Origin: Acarospora socialis
Taxonomy: Eukaryota > Ascomycota > Lecanoromycetes > Acarosporales > Acarosporaceae
Length of the DNA: 64,000 nucleotides
Direction: 5' to 3'
Assembly: GCA_025617375.2 (NCBI GenBank)
Contig: JAMYGW020000004.1
Span: 1,054,001-1,118,000, forward strand
Position numbers and translations under genes: made by a program. The notes under the pieces are model-generated. The model saw only the letters and a list, made by a program, of their open reading frames with translations. It was not told where the DNA came from and did no database searches. Positions 46,423 through 59,782 of the stretch are shown here, piece by piece (the stretch's first letter is position 1; each line of letters opens with the position of its first letter).

Positions 46423-47400
46423 ATGAGTACAGTGTTTGACACACAGAAGAATGTCTTAACTTTGTTCTTGAGACAAGTTCAGACAAACTCATCTTTACTA
46501 TTTACTTCAAATAGAATGACAACACAATCAGTGATGTTAGTCTTAATAATACAACTATCTGTGAGTACATTTAAGATACAGATACTGAATGTTTTTGATG
46601 AAGAGAGAGAAAAACTGTGAGTCTTTGTGACTAAACTCAATTTATATATTGAATTCAATCAGCTGAAGTTTCAAATCAATTAAGAGAAAACATTGTTTGC
46701 AGTGATCTATCTTGTAGATGCAGTCTTCAATTAAATTAATCTCAAACTGCACAAGTTTCTGAAAAAAGAGTACAAAGAATGCAATGCAGACACAGAGTCT
46801 ATGTTCAATGACTATGCACAGTTTAAAAAAGAATTGAGAAAAACTTTCAGAATAATTAATGAAGAAAGAGCAGCAGAGAAATGAGTTTACATTTTGTGAC
46901 AGAATGAATCAGCAACAATATACATCACAAAGTTTCAGTATTTAGCAGCACTTATCAGATGAAACAATGAAGCACTTATTTATCAGTATTATTGTGAATT
47001 GAGAAAGTTCATCAAGAACAAGATAGTTCAAGCAGAATAACTGAACAATCTTTAGAGAATGATCAATCTGAATATCAACATCAATAGTTGTCAATGAAAA
47101 CAACAGATAAAACAAAGAGAATATTAAATACTATTTATGATAAAAGATCAAGAAGAAAGCTTCTGATCATGAATGAAGTGATATGTTTTATTAATAAAAT
47201 ATAGAAGAATGAACTCTATAAATCTTAATACAATCAAGAAGCATCATCAAAAGTCATAAAAGACTAAATAAACAGAGTATGAACATCAGTCAGAGTGATT
47301 CACTAAGTCTTAGATAACACTGCAAAATAAAACACAAATATATTATAACTGCAGAAAATCTGAACATCTTACTTAAGAATGCAACAGATTCTGAATAAAA
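46423..47400 (+). pseudogene. gag remnant of element C
   Basis: The frame begins MSTVFDTQKNVLTLFLRQ and continues with KIQILNVFDEEREKL, then a stop. Further gag similarity (FNQLKFQIN, TLFAVIYLVDAVFN in the next frame segments) leads to a CCHC-type knuckle near 47341-47385 with the pattern Y-N-C-x2-K-x-x-H-x4-C. The first knuckle Cys is lost. Confidence 0.75.
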
Positions 47401-50400
47401 AGAAAAAATGTTGCAGTGATAGTTAAGAAGAATACACATATAGTGCACAACATTCTCAGCTGAACAGTCTGTTACAATGATATATGCAGAGTACACATGA
47501 GCACAAAAGATAAAGTTGAATAATATCTTCAGAAATCACACAGAGATGTGAGAAACAGATACAATGAGAAAAGTTGATCAACATACAAAGAAGAATTAAC
47601 TATTCTTATCAAGAAAAAAGTTCTTGATGTTGAGATTGAAGAGACTGATGCTTGAGAAACTCAGATAAAAAAAGACTACAGTGACAGCATCTGACAAGCA
47701 CTGAATTTGAATGTGAATCAGAAAGAAATCAACAAATAAGAAGTTGACATGAGACTGAAGACAGCATGTCAGCACTTTAAGAATCAACATTAAGTGTTGA
47801 AAGAAGAAAAGCTTCAGTTTGAGAAACAAGAGCTTGAGCAAGAAATGCAAGCTTGAAAACAGAAAGCACAATGCAAAAGTACAAAAAAACAAAAGACATA
47901 TGATCAGCTAGAGAAGCTGATGATAGCTGTTAAAGATGAATGTTTTAACAGCAACAACACAGTATTGTCAAAATCTTTTGTGTAAAAGATCAAGAGTCAC
48001 AAAATCAAGATATACTTATCTAAAGAATATATTATGCAGAATGAAGACAGATAAATTTTCAACAAAGAATATATATTACTCAAATTTCTGCAAAGAGTAA
48101 AAGTCTTTGAGAGTCAGTTGCAGATAAAGTATAATCAGTATGAATCTCAACTACACTCAGAAAAATGCATTGAGTGATACAGTCTAGAATATGTGAATCT
48201 TATGATCAAAAGAAAATCAAAATGATTTCAAGAACTTTGAAGATGAGCTGAATGATCAAATGAGTCAAAAAACAAAGAGCTCTCTTGACAAGACTAAAGA
48301 ATAAGAAGTTAGTGACATTTTAAAGATAAAACAATGATCATTAAATATAAATCAAGATTACAATCAACAGAAATCAAATCAACACATTAATAAATTCTGA
48401 AGCAGACAGAAATATTATGAATCAATAAATAGTCAACATGTTAGAATTAGAGACACAGTGAGTGCACTGTTCATTCAACATACACATAATGAATGAAGTC
48501 ATCAAAAGAATTGATGAGAAAATCTGTGTGAAAGTCTCAATTCTTGAAAACTCACAAGAGATAACATTTAATGTTATGAAATTAATCAGATATGATGCAG
48601 TACTAAGAATGCTTTAATTATGTGAAAGAAATTTGAAAATTAATTGAGTTACAAAAGAAATATATATAATCAAAGACACATACAAGATCTTCAAACAATC
48701 AGAAATGAGCTTATCAGAGTATAAGTCATGAAATCATGAAATACTGCTATTGAATAAAAAGCAATTTAAGTGAATATCATTATATTCAATGAGCAAAGAT
48801 CAACTCAAGAAAGTAAGAATTTATTTTGATGAGAATCTCAAAAGAAAATTCATAAAATCATCAAAATCACTGACAGAATATTCAATTCTGTTCATGCTGA
48901 AGAAAAATGACAAAAAACAACTATGTGTTGACTACAGACAACTCAATGAGATAACTTATTAAGATAATTATTCTCTATCACTGATAGAAGAATTGCAAAA
49001 TTAATTAGACAAGACTAAAAGTTCATGAGTCTAGATCTTAAGAACATCTATTATCAAGTCAGAATGAAAGAAGACAAAGAGTGAAAGACAGCATTTTAAA
49101 CAAGATATGAACACTATGAATATACTGTCATGTCATTTGAGTTAAAGAATGTCTCAGTCATCTTTCAAAGATTAATCAATGACATGTTGAGAGAATATCT
49201 CAATGATTTTATAATCATGTATCTCAATAATATTCTGATATACTCAGAAGATCTTGAGAAGTATTAAGAGCATGTGCACAAGATATTGACAAAGTTCAAT
49301 GAGAAAGTCTTGTATGTGAAAAAATCAAAAAACAGATTCAAAATCAAGAAAGTTAAGTTTCTAAATTATGTGATTCAATCTGAACAAATCAAGAAGAATT
49401 TAAAGAAGATAAAAGTAGTCAGAAACTGATCAACATCAAAATGAATTAAGAAAGTACAGATCTTTCTAAAGTTAATAAACTATTATTAGAAGTTTATATC
49501 AAACTATGCAAGAATTGTGAAATCACTGACACATTTAATGCACAAAAGCAAAAAATAGCATTGAGATTGAGAACAGAAGAATGCATTTCACATATTAAAG
49601 AAAAGTTTTAGTGAAACAGCACATCTGAGAATACTCAATTCAGCATGTAAAAAGACACTGAAAACTGATGCTTCAGATTTCACAGTAAAAGCATATTTAT
49701 ATTAGATTGAGAATGAGCAACAGAGACTCATAATATATTAATTTAGAAAGCTATCAGAACTCAAGAAAAGATATGAGATTCATGACAAAAAACTTCTTGT
49801 GATAGTAAAGACACTACAAGATTAAAGATCTTATTTCACAAAAATAAACAAATCAATTCAGATTTACACAGATCACAAGAATCTGAGAAACTTCACAATG
49901 ACAAAACAACTTAATCAATAACAGATTCATTGAGCAGAGCAGTTGACAGATTATGAATTTCAAATTCATTACAAAAAAAATAATGAAAATAATAAAACAA
50001 ATGTCTTGAGCAGACAATCTGATCATGAAGATATACAAACAATATACATTAAAATTCTCAGCAAAGACAACAACAGAATTCTCACAAAAGACTTAGTAGC
50101 AATGTACAAGATGAAGCAAGCTTTCTTGACAAATGAAGAACTCATTAAAATGTGTTACTACAACAGAGTTGATGAACATTTAAAAGTTAAACACACTGAG
50201 AATTTAGTGTGAAGAAGATGCAATATTAATGATTTTTGAAATTGAATCATCAAAATGATTGCTGTATGCAATTCATGTCAAAGAAACAAGATTAATTAAG
50301 ATAAACAATATGATGAAGTAATACAACTAAACACATCAAATACACTGTGAAAGTCAGTTATCATAAACTTCATTATGAAGTTATCACTGTTTAAGAACTC

Positions 50401-51413
50401 AGCATGAAGAATGAGATTTGACAGTATATTGATGATAATGAATAAATTGATTAAGTACACAATGTTCATTTCATTCAAAGAAATCACAACAGCATCAATA
50501 TTGACATACATCATACTGTGAAAATTGATTAACAATCATGAGCTATTAAAAGAGTTTATTATCAACAGAGACAAACTGTTTACAAGCAAGTTTTGAAAAA
50601 TACTCACAGCAGAACTTGAGATAAAACACAAAATATTGATAACATATTATTCACAGACAGATAAACAGAGTAAATGAATGAATTAAATAATAAAAACATA
50701 CTTGAGACACTATGTCAATCAGAGTCAAGATGACTGAGTATGACTGTTATTAATGATACAGTTTGCATACAACAATGCAAGAAACAAAATCATGAAAAAA
50801 ATGTCTTTCTATGTGAACTATGACTATAACTCAAAGATATAACAAGATTTCAAAGAACACAGATCACAGAGTCAAAAAGTGATTTTGAATATCACTCAGA
50901 TAAAGAAACTGCATCAAGATCTAATGAAATAAATTGAACAGCAGATGAGACAAACAGCAGAGATAAAATCATTTAAGAAAGAAAAAAAGATATATTTAAA
51001 AATAAACAATATACAGATTAAGAAAAGAAGCAAGAAACTGAAAAATAAGAGCATTGAATCATTCAAGATCATATGAAACATCAAAGAATTAAGTTATGAA
51101 CTAAACTTACTCAAGAAAATGAGAATACACTCAGTATTTCATGCATTCATGTTACAGCATTGCAATCAGTTCATATCACTTCAAATCACTGAAACATCTG
51201 TTGAATTCAAAAAAGAATATGAAGTTAAGAACATTTTAGAAAAGAGAATGATTAGTGAGAAAGTTCATTATTTCATAAAATGAAAAAATTATAATATCTC
51301 AGAGAATATCTAAAAATTCAGAGAAAATTTCAAGAACTGTGTGAGAATACTTCAACATTTTGAAAAAAAAAGTCAATATTAGTTCAGAAGAATGATGACA
51401 TGAAGTTGACAAG

Positions 51414-51638
51414 TTATGATATTGTTTGAAAATCTTCATTCTCAATCTCATCATTATCACTATTAAGTTCAGCAACAAGACAGTCAGTTTTCTGCATGAC
51501 ACAATGATCTGTTTGATTCAAAGTCTTTTGAAGATGCATTATCTTGGCAGCAAGAGCATCAAGAACTGCATTTGCATCACTTATTTTCTTTACAATTCTT
51601 AGACAATTGAAATTTTTAGAAAGCATCATTGCTGACAA
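51414..51638 (-). pseudogene. Antisense ORF of element C lacking the zinc cluster
   Basis: An open 74-codon frame on the minus strand reads MLSKNFNCLRIVKKI then directly SDANAVLDALAAKIMHLQKT and the acidic tail (ELNSDNDEIENED). Compared with A, B, D and E, about 55 codons containing the whole Cys cluster are missing, in frame. The junction falls between two AAGAAAAT-type direct repeats present in the other copies, so a slippage or recombination deletion (or a processed transcript) explains it. The residual product would be a short coil plus acidic tail without a DNA-binding part. Confidence 0.7.
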
Positions 51639-51704
51639 TAGAAATTGTTATATACTCTTGCTTGAATAGACTCTAGAGAACTAGTGTCTAAAGAGAAAGA
51701 ATGA

Positions 51705-52065
51705 TGTTATAATTATATCTAGAAAGAAAGAAACTTGTGAGTCTGTGATTAAGAGTTCATTCAAAGTGCATACAAGAAGAACTGCTAGACAGCAGTTACA
51801 TAACAGCACAACAGCTTAACAGTGAGCAGACAAGCTGAGAGCTTGATCTCTCAACATTGAGACATCAAGACATCAAAAGTGCTCAACACAGAGACATTGA
51901 GCACATTCTATATAGTAGAATTGTTTTTCTTATGAAAATGATTGTGTTCAACTTAAATAACTATCTAAGAGTTAAAGATCAGAATCATTTCAGATCAGCT
52001 GTTATATCAATAAGTACAAACTTTTAGTTCTACATATTTGAGAAAACTCAGGTTAGAACATTACA
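51705..52065 (+). repeat. 3' LTR of element C
   Basis: A 361-bp LTR beginning TGTTATAATT and ending ACATTACA, followed by the ACATA duplication. It differs from the 5' copy at many sites that are C/T or G/A differences. Confidence 0.9.
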
Positions 52066-52070
52066 ACATA

Positions 52071-53916
52071 GTTTCTGTCTGTTATAAATACTCTTTCAGA
52101 TTGTGATGCAGACATTAGTTATAACTGCATTTTTCTTATTAAATCTTTTGAGATGTAGTTGTTGATCACTTTCAAGTCAACTACTACATAGATCATCTCA
52201 ATCAGTCAATCTTTTACTTTTATTTTCATCTCAATTCATAGCTTGTATTTCTCATAATCATGAGACATTAAAAGCTTCTTGTTCTCTAGTCTTGTTGAGA
52301 AAGCTTGCAGTTTTTTAATTGAACTGTCTTCTCAGCTCTTCTTCATATCTTCTTGAATCATTTGAATTTCTTCTCTAGAACAAGTAGATTAATATACTTT
52401 TTGCTGTGTTTTTCAATATACTGTTCTGAATGTAATCATGATTTATACTGATTGTACTTTATTTGCAATTAATCTTGCATTCTCTTGACTCTGTTAAGAA
52501 ACTCTTTCAGTATATATTCATCAGAGTGAATTCATAATTCTCTGTTTCTGATGATGTATTTTAGAAATAGATCAATTTTGATTTTGTGTAATTTTGTTTT
52601 TCACATCAACATCTTAGACATATCTTGCTGCATTGTTCAATCATTTTGCTGTAAAGCTTTTAGCTCTTCTTTCAGTTGTTTTTTGCAATTCAGTGCATTT
52701 TGTTGACACTCTTCTAACATCACTAGATCTCAATCACACTTATTGCAATATTATTTCATTAATTTCTGATCTTTATCTTCTGAGAAGCTTTTTTCTGTGC
52801 AGATGTCAGAACTTAAGTAGTGACATAGTGACTCTCAATTTTCTTCAAATTTCTCAAATTCAAAATCTATCATTAACTCAAGATTCTGAATCTTCTGAGT
52901 TTCATGAGTATTGATTTTTTTGATCTCATTTAATTCTTCTTTAGTGAAAATAATTAATTTTTTTGTCTGAGTTAATTAATCTGTCATGTTGTAATCATCT
53001 TTCTTATTGTTTCTTAATCATTGTGAATATCATCTGACTTCATCTTTACTGTTCATATGTGTTCAACATATATTGTCATAACATGCTGTTCAACTCAGAG
53101 CATCATGCACTATACATATATTTTTCATTGTTTTCTTGCTTGCTACTGCAGCATCTTTTCTCTTACAATGAAACTTCTTGCACTGTCTAACAAGATGTTC
53201 TGTTATTCTGCAGTTGAAGTATTTATATGTTTTTTTGTTGTGTTGTTGTCAAGACTTAAAAACTTGTTCACATTAATATTTCTGCTTCATTTATCTGTCA
53301 TATTCTGAGATTTGACAATACTTCTTAATCATGTCAAGATTCATAGAGTTCAAATATTGTAATCACAACAATCTCTTATACACATTTCTCTGAGCATAGT
53401 CAGATACAAATTCTTCAGTTTGAAATTTCTTCTTCTTTTGTTGTCTTTTTCATGTACAATTATCAATGTTAATCATTATGTTGATTGTTTCTTGTAACTT
53501 ATTAGATCAATTGAATCTGACTATTTCATTCTTAATGAAATCTTTCAGTCTTCAATAGAACTGAGAATTCAAAGCATCATTGTTTCATTTCATTAAGATC
53601 ACAACTCATTGAAATTCTGCTGCATATTGTGCTGTTAATTCATTCTGATGTAAAATATGAATGTATTGTTTAGTTGCACACTTCTCATTAATTATCTCAA
53701 AGATTTTTCTTATCTCTTCTTTAAACTTCTTAAAGCTATTAAACATAGACTCAGTGTCTTCTTGCTTCTTCTTGAAAGTCTTGTTGATGAACTTTCTCAT
53801 GAATAAGTCAATTCAATTAAACATCATATTTTTAAGATAGAATACTGCAAACAGAATCTTGTCTGCATTGCTGAGAAACTTGTATACATTAAATTTGATA
53901 TACAAGTCAAGTTAAA
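52071..53916 (-). pseudogene. gag and linker region of element E between C and D
   Basis: A minus-strand gag segment at 53800-53606 reads FINKTFKKKQEDTESMFNSF then IFEIINEKCATKQYIHILHQ and TAQYAAEFQ, a retrotransposon gag core. A knuckle-like zone lies near 53180-53220. This piece connects across the D insertion to the gag N-terminus at 60139-60314 and across C to the protease region at 46039. Confidence 0.7.
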
Positions 53917-54267
53917 TGTAATGTTCTAACCTGAGATTTCTCAAGTATGTAGAACTAAGAGTTTGTGCTTGTTGATATAACAGCTGGTCTGAAATGATTC
54001 TGAACTTTAACTCTTAGATGATTACTTAAGTTGAACATGATTGTTTTCATAAGAAAAATGATTCTACTATATAGTGAGCTTGCTTGTTGATCTTGCTGTT
54101 GAGCTCATTGAGGTGACTTGCTCATGCAACTTGTTGAGCTTGCTTGTCAAGCTCACTGTTGAGCATGTTGAGGTGTTATGTGACTGCTGTCTAAATATTT
54201 CTTAAATATACACTTTCTGTGCATACACATCAGTTTGTTCTAAGTCTGTTCTAACTTAATCATAACA
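53917..54267 (-). repeat. 3' LTR of element D
   Basis: A 351-bp family 1 LTR beginning TGTAATGTTC and ending CATAACA on the plus strand, with the purine-rich tract (minus sense GAGAAGAAAAGAATAG) adjoining at 54268-54283. Confidence 0.9.
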
Positions 54268-54345
54268 CTATTCTTTTCTTCTCAGGTGCTAGTTTTCTAG
54301 AGTTTATATAAGTGAGAATATTCACATTGTTTGCTGTCAGTGATG

Positions 54346-54756
54346 ATGCTTTCTAAAAATTTCAATTGTCTAAGAATTGCAAAGAAAATTCAAATTGGTG
54401 GTGTGCTTGTCTTGTTCTCTTGTGACTATTGTGCTCATTGTGACATCAACTGTTTTGTAATGAAATCTTGATCAAAATGCAATAAGTGTACTCATCATGA
54501 TCACTCATGTATCAGTGTATTGTGAAAGTCTCTCAATAGAACTCATCTTTTGCTTCAAAAGAAAATAAGTAAAGCAAACAGCAAATTAGCAGTCAAGCAC
54601 ATCAAGCTTGCTGCACTTTTCTCAAAAGTCATGCATCTTCAGAAAACACTGAATCAGATGAATTGTTGTGCTTCACAGAAGACTGACTGTCTTGCTGCTG
54701 AACTTAATAGTGATAATGATGAAACTGAGAATGAAAATTCTCAAACAATGTCATAA
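54346..54756 (+). pseudogene. Antisense Zn2Cys6-like ORF of element D
   Basis: A 136-codon frame from ATG 54346 to the TAA at 54756 with two TGA interruptions. All six cysteines are present: CDYC-AHCDIN-C, eight positions (one TGA), C-NK-C-THHDHS-C. The following 67 codons are open: KKISKANSKLAVKHIKLAAL and the acidic ELNSDNDETENEN tail. TTATATAAG lies about 40 nt upstream. Together with E this is the clearest view of the cluster. Confidence 0.75.
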
Positions 54757-54869
54757 CTTATTGACTCAATATTGTCATTCTTCTGAACTAATATCAACTT
54801 CTTTTCTCAAAATGTTGAAGTGTTCTTGTGCAGTTCTTGAGATTCTCTTTGAGTTTTTAGATATTTTCT

Positions 54870-57790
54870 GAGATATTGTAATCTTTTCATTTTATGAGAT
54901 AGTAAGCTTTTTCACTAATCATTCTCTTTTCTAGAATGTTCTCAACTTCATATTCTTCATTGAGTTTGACAGATGTTTCATTGATTTGAAGTGATATGAA
55001 CTGGTTGCAGTGCTGTAGCATGAATGCATAAAATATTGAGTGTATTCTCATTTTCTTGAGTAAGTCTAGCTCATAGCTTAATCTCTTAATATTTCATATG
55101 ATTTTGAATGATTCAATGCTCTTGTTCTTCAGCTTCTTGCTTTTTTTCTTTGTTTGTATGTTGTTTGTTTTTAGATATATTTTTTCTTCTTTCTTAAATG
55201 ATTTTGCTTTCATTGTTTGTCTCATCTGCTGTTCAATTCATTTCATTAAATCTTGATGCAGTTTCTTCATCTGAGTGATATTCAAAATCACTTTTTAACT
55301 TTATGATTCATGTTCTTTAGAATCTCATCATATCTCTGAGTTGTAGTCATAGTTCACATAGAAAGATGTTTCTTCTGTGATCTTGTTTCTTGCATTGTTG
55401 TATGCAAACTGTGCTGTCAATAACAGTTGTACTCAGTTGTCTTGACTCTTGTTAACATAGTGTCTCAAGTACATTTCTATCATTTGATTCATTTGTTTGC
55501 TTTGCTCATCTGTCTGTGAGTGATATGTTATTAACATTTTGTGCTTTATTCTGAGTTCTGCTGTAAGCATTTTTCAAAATTTGCTTGTAAACAGTTTGTC
55601 TCTGTTGATGATAAACTTCTTTGATAGTTTATGATTGCTAATCAATTCTCTTAGTATCATGTATGTCAATATTGATGCTGTCATGATTTCTTTGAATGAA
55701 ATGAACATCATGTACTTAGTTAATCTGTTCACTATGATCAATATACTGTCAAACTTCACTTTTCATGTCAAGTTCTTGAACAGTGATAACTTCATAATGA
55801 AGTTCATGATAACTGACTTTCATGATGCATTCAGTGCATCTAGTTGTGTTACTTCATTGTATTATCTATTTTGATTGATCTTATTTCTTCAGCATGAATC
55901 ACACACAGCAATCATCTTGATGATTTGATTTCTAAAATCATCAACATTGCATCTTCTTCACATTAAATCTTCTGTGCATTTAACTTCTAAGTGTTCTTCA
56001 GCTCTGTTGTAGTAACATATCTTGATGAGTTCTTTGTCTGTTAAGAAAGCTTGCTTTATTTTGTACATTGCTGCTAAGCTCTTCATGAGAATTCTGTTGT
56101 TGTCTTTGCTTAAAATTTTGACATGTATCATCTGTACATCTTCATGATCAGATTGTCTGCTCAAGACATCTGCTTCATTATTCTCATTATTTTTCTTGTA
56201 ATGAATTTGAAATTCATAGTCTGTCAACTGCTTCACTCAACAAATCTGTCATCAGTTGAGTTGCTTTATTGTTGCAAAGTTTCTCAGATTCTTGTGATCT
56301 GTGTAGATCTGAATTGACTTGCTTGTTTCTGCAAGATAAGATCTTCAGTCTTGTAGTGCTTTCACTATTGCAAGAAGTTTCTTGTCATGAATCTCATATC
56401 TTTTCTTGAATTCTGATAACTTTCTAGATCAGTATACTATGAATCTCTGCTGTCTCTCTTCAATCTGATATAGATATGCTTTTACTGCAAAATCTGAAGC
56501 ATCAGTTTTCAGTGTTTTCTTGCATGCTGAATTGAGTATTCTCAGATGTGCTGTTTCACTAAGACTTTTCTTTAATACATGAAATGCATTCTTCTGTTCT
56601 CTATCTCAATGTTATTTTTTGCTTTTATGTGTTAAATGCATCAGCAGTTTCACAATTCTTGCATAGTTTGATACAAACTTTCAATAATAGTTTGTCAATT
56701 CTAGAAAGACCTGTACTTTCTTGATTCATTTTAATGTTGATTAGTTTCTGACTGCTTGTGTCTTTTTTGAATTCTTCTTGATCTGTTCAGATTGAATCAC
56801 ATAGTCTAGAAACTTAACTTTCTTGATCTTGAATCTGCTCTTTGACTTTTTCATGTACAAAGCTTTCTCATTGAGTTTTGCTAATATCTTTCACATATGT
56901 TTGCAGTGCTTCTCAAGATCTTCTGAATATATCAGAATGTTGTTGAGATATGTGATCACAAAATCATTGAGATATTCTTTCAACATGTTGTTGATCAATC
57001 TTTGAAAGATGACTGGGGCATTCTTCAGCCCAAATGACATAATGATGTACTTGTAATGTTTATATCTTGTTTGAAATGTCATTTTTCACTCTTCATCTTC
57101 TTTCATTCTGACTTGATAGTAGACATTCTTAAGATCTAAGTTTGTGAATTACTTAGTCTTGTTTAGTCAGTCTTGTAACTCTTCTATCAATGGTAGTGAA
57201 TAATTATTTTGATGAGTTATCTCATTGAGTTGTCTATAATCAACACATAGTTGTTTTCTGTCATTCTTCTTTGATATGAACAGAATTGAATATTCTGCTG
57301 ATGACTTTGATAATTTTATGAATTCTCTCTTAAGATTCTTGTCAAGATAAGTTTTAACTTTCTTGAGTTGATTCTCACTCATTGAGTATAATGACATTCA
57401 CTTAGATTGCTTTCCATCCAATAGCAGTATTTTGTGATCTCATGACTTATGCTCTGATAAGCTCATCTCTGATTGTTCAGGAATTTTATATGTGTCTTTG
57501 ACTGCACATATTTCTTTTGTAACTCAGTTAATCTTTGAATTTCTTTCACACAGTCAGAACATTCCTAGTACTGCATTGTATCTGATTGATTTCATAACAT
57601 TGAATGTTATCTCTTGTGAATTTTCAAGAATGAAGACTTTCACACAGATTTTCTCATCAATTCTTTCAGTGATTTCATTTATCATTCTTATGTTAAATGA
57701 ACAGCACACTTGCTGTGTCACTAATTCTAACATATTGACTATTTATTGATTCATAATATTTCTGTTCACTTCAGAATCTATTAATGCATT
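54870..57790 (-). pseudogene. pol remnant of element D
   Basis: RT begins LYSMSENQLKKVKTYLDKNL (57397 downward) with LCVDYRQLNEIT, continues with TFQTRYKHYKYIIMSFGLKN and FQRLINNMLKEYLNDFVITY, and the catalytic box reads YLNN (56950-56939). RNase H, integrase (FDSILIIVNRLTKYMMFISF, NRDKLFTSKF) and chromodomain follow. Trp codons are systematically TGA. This copy is the most readable of the five and serves as the reference for domain order. Confidence 0.85.
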
Positions 57791-59782
57791 GATTTGATGT
57801 TCATTGATCATGATCTTGATTCATATTCTATGATCATTATTCTGTCTTTGAGACACTGCTAGCTTCTTATTCTTTAGTTTTGTTGAGAAAGCTTTTTGTT
57901 TTTTGACTCACTTGATCACTCAGCTCATCTTCAAAGTTCTTAAAATCATTTGAGTTTTCTTCTGATCATAAGATTCACATACTTTAGATTGTGCTGCTCA
58001 ATGTGTCTTTTTAAATGTAGTTGAAATTCATACTGATTGTACTTCATCTGCAACTGACTCTCACAGACTCTTACTCTTTGCAGAAATTTGAGTGATATAT
58101 ACTCTTCACTGAAGATTCATCTATCTTCATTCTGCATGATATATTCTTCAGATAAGTGTATCTCAATCTTGTGACTCTTTGTTTTTCAAACAAGAAATCT
58201 CAGCAATATTGTGTTGTCACTGCTGAAACATTCATCTTTAACAGCTGTCATCAGCTCTTCTAGCTGATCATATGTTTTTCATTCTTTTGCACTTTTGTGT
58301 TGTGCTTTCTGTTTTCAAGCTTGCATCTTTTGCTCAAGCTCTTGCTTCTTAAATTGAAGCTTTTCTTCTTTTAATGCTTGTCATTGATTCTCAGAGTGCT
58401 GATATGCTGTCTTCAGTCTCATATTGACTTTCTATTCATCAATTTCTTTCTGATCTGTGTCTGAATTCAGTGCTTATCAGATGTTATCACTGTAGTCTTC
58501 TTTTATCTGAGTTTCTTGAGCATTGATCTCTTCAATCTCAGCATCAAGAATGTTTTTCTTGATAAGAATAGCTAATTCTTTCTTGTAGATTGATTGACTC
58601 ATTGTATTGTATTTATTCTTCATGTCTTTGTGTGATTTCTGAGAATATCATTTGACTCTGTCTTTTGCACTCATATGTGTTTAGTATATATTGTCATAAC
58701 AGACTGTTCAACTCAGAACATCATGCACTACACTTGATTTCTTTGTCTTTGTTTCAGTCATTACTGCTGCAACATTCTTTCTTTTTATCTGAGATCTGTT
58801 GCACTCTTAAACAAGATGTCTGAGTTTTCTGCAGTTATAACACATTCATATTTCATTTCACAATGTTATCTGAGACTTACTGAATCACTTCATCTGACAT
58901 TCAGACTTCACTCATTTAGTCTTTTATGACTTCTGATGACACTTCTTGATTGTATTAAGATTTATAGAATTTGTTTCTCTATGTCTTATTGATGAAATGT
59001 ATTGCTTCACTTACAGTTGAAAGCTTTCTTCTTGACTTTCTATCATAGATGACATTTAATATTTTTTTCATTTCATTTGTTGTTCTCATTGATGACTGTC
59101 AATGTTGATACTCAGATCAATCATTTTCTAAAGATTGTCTGGTTGTTCTGCTTGAACTATCTTGTTTTTGATGAACTTTTTCAACTTACAATAGTACTGA
59201 TAAATGAGTGCTTCATCATTTTATCTGATAAGTGCTGTTAATTGCTGAAACTCTGTGACATATACTGTCACTAATTCATCTTGTCACAAGATGTGAACTC
59301 ATCTCTCTGCTGCTCTCTTCTCATTGATTACTCTGAAGACTTTTTTTAACTCTTTTTTAAACTGTGCATAGTCATTGAACATAGACTCTGTGTCTGTGTT
59401 GCATTCTTTGTAACTTTTCTCTAGAAACTCATGCAGTTTGAGATTGACTCAATTGAAGACTGCATCTGTAAGATAGATTGTTGCAAATAGTGTCTTTTCT
59501 TAATTGATTTGAAACTTCAGTTGATTGAATTCAATATATAGATTGAGCTTAGTCACAAAGACTTGCAGCTTCTCTCTTTCTTCATCAAAGATATTCAGTA
59601 TCTGTATCTTTGATGCACTCAGTGATAGTTGTATTATCTGAATTAACATCACTGATTGTGCTGTCATTCTATCTGACATAAATGATAGAGATGAATTTGT
59701 CTGAGCTTGTTTCACAAACAAAGTTGAGATGTTCTTCTGTGTGTCAGACATTGTACTCATTATATTGTAAGAGTGTTCAAAG

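Larger units (their letters stand above)
46040..52065 (+). mobile_element. Element C: full-length degenerate chromodomain LTR retrotransposon nested in E
   Basis: This is the only element on the plus strand. LTRs of 361 bp at 46040-46400 and 51705-52065 are flanked by a perfect 5-bp duplication ACATA (46035-46039 and 52066-52070). The order is gag from ATG 46423, zinc knuckle near 47341-47385 (YYNC...H...C), protease near 48400, RT near 48780-49260 with YLNN at 49220-49231, RNase H near 49670-49820, integrase zinc region near 50100-50230, and integrase core near 50400-50590 (antisense to ORFs there). The GPY/F-like region and chromodomain are near 50970-51280, then the shortened antisense ORF and the polypurine tract AAAGAGAAAGAATGA at 51690-51704. 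Length is 6026 bp. Confidence 0.9.
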
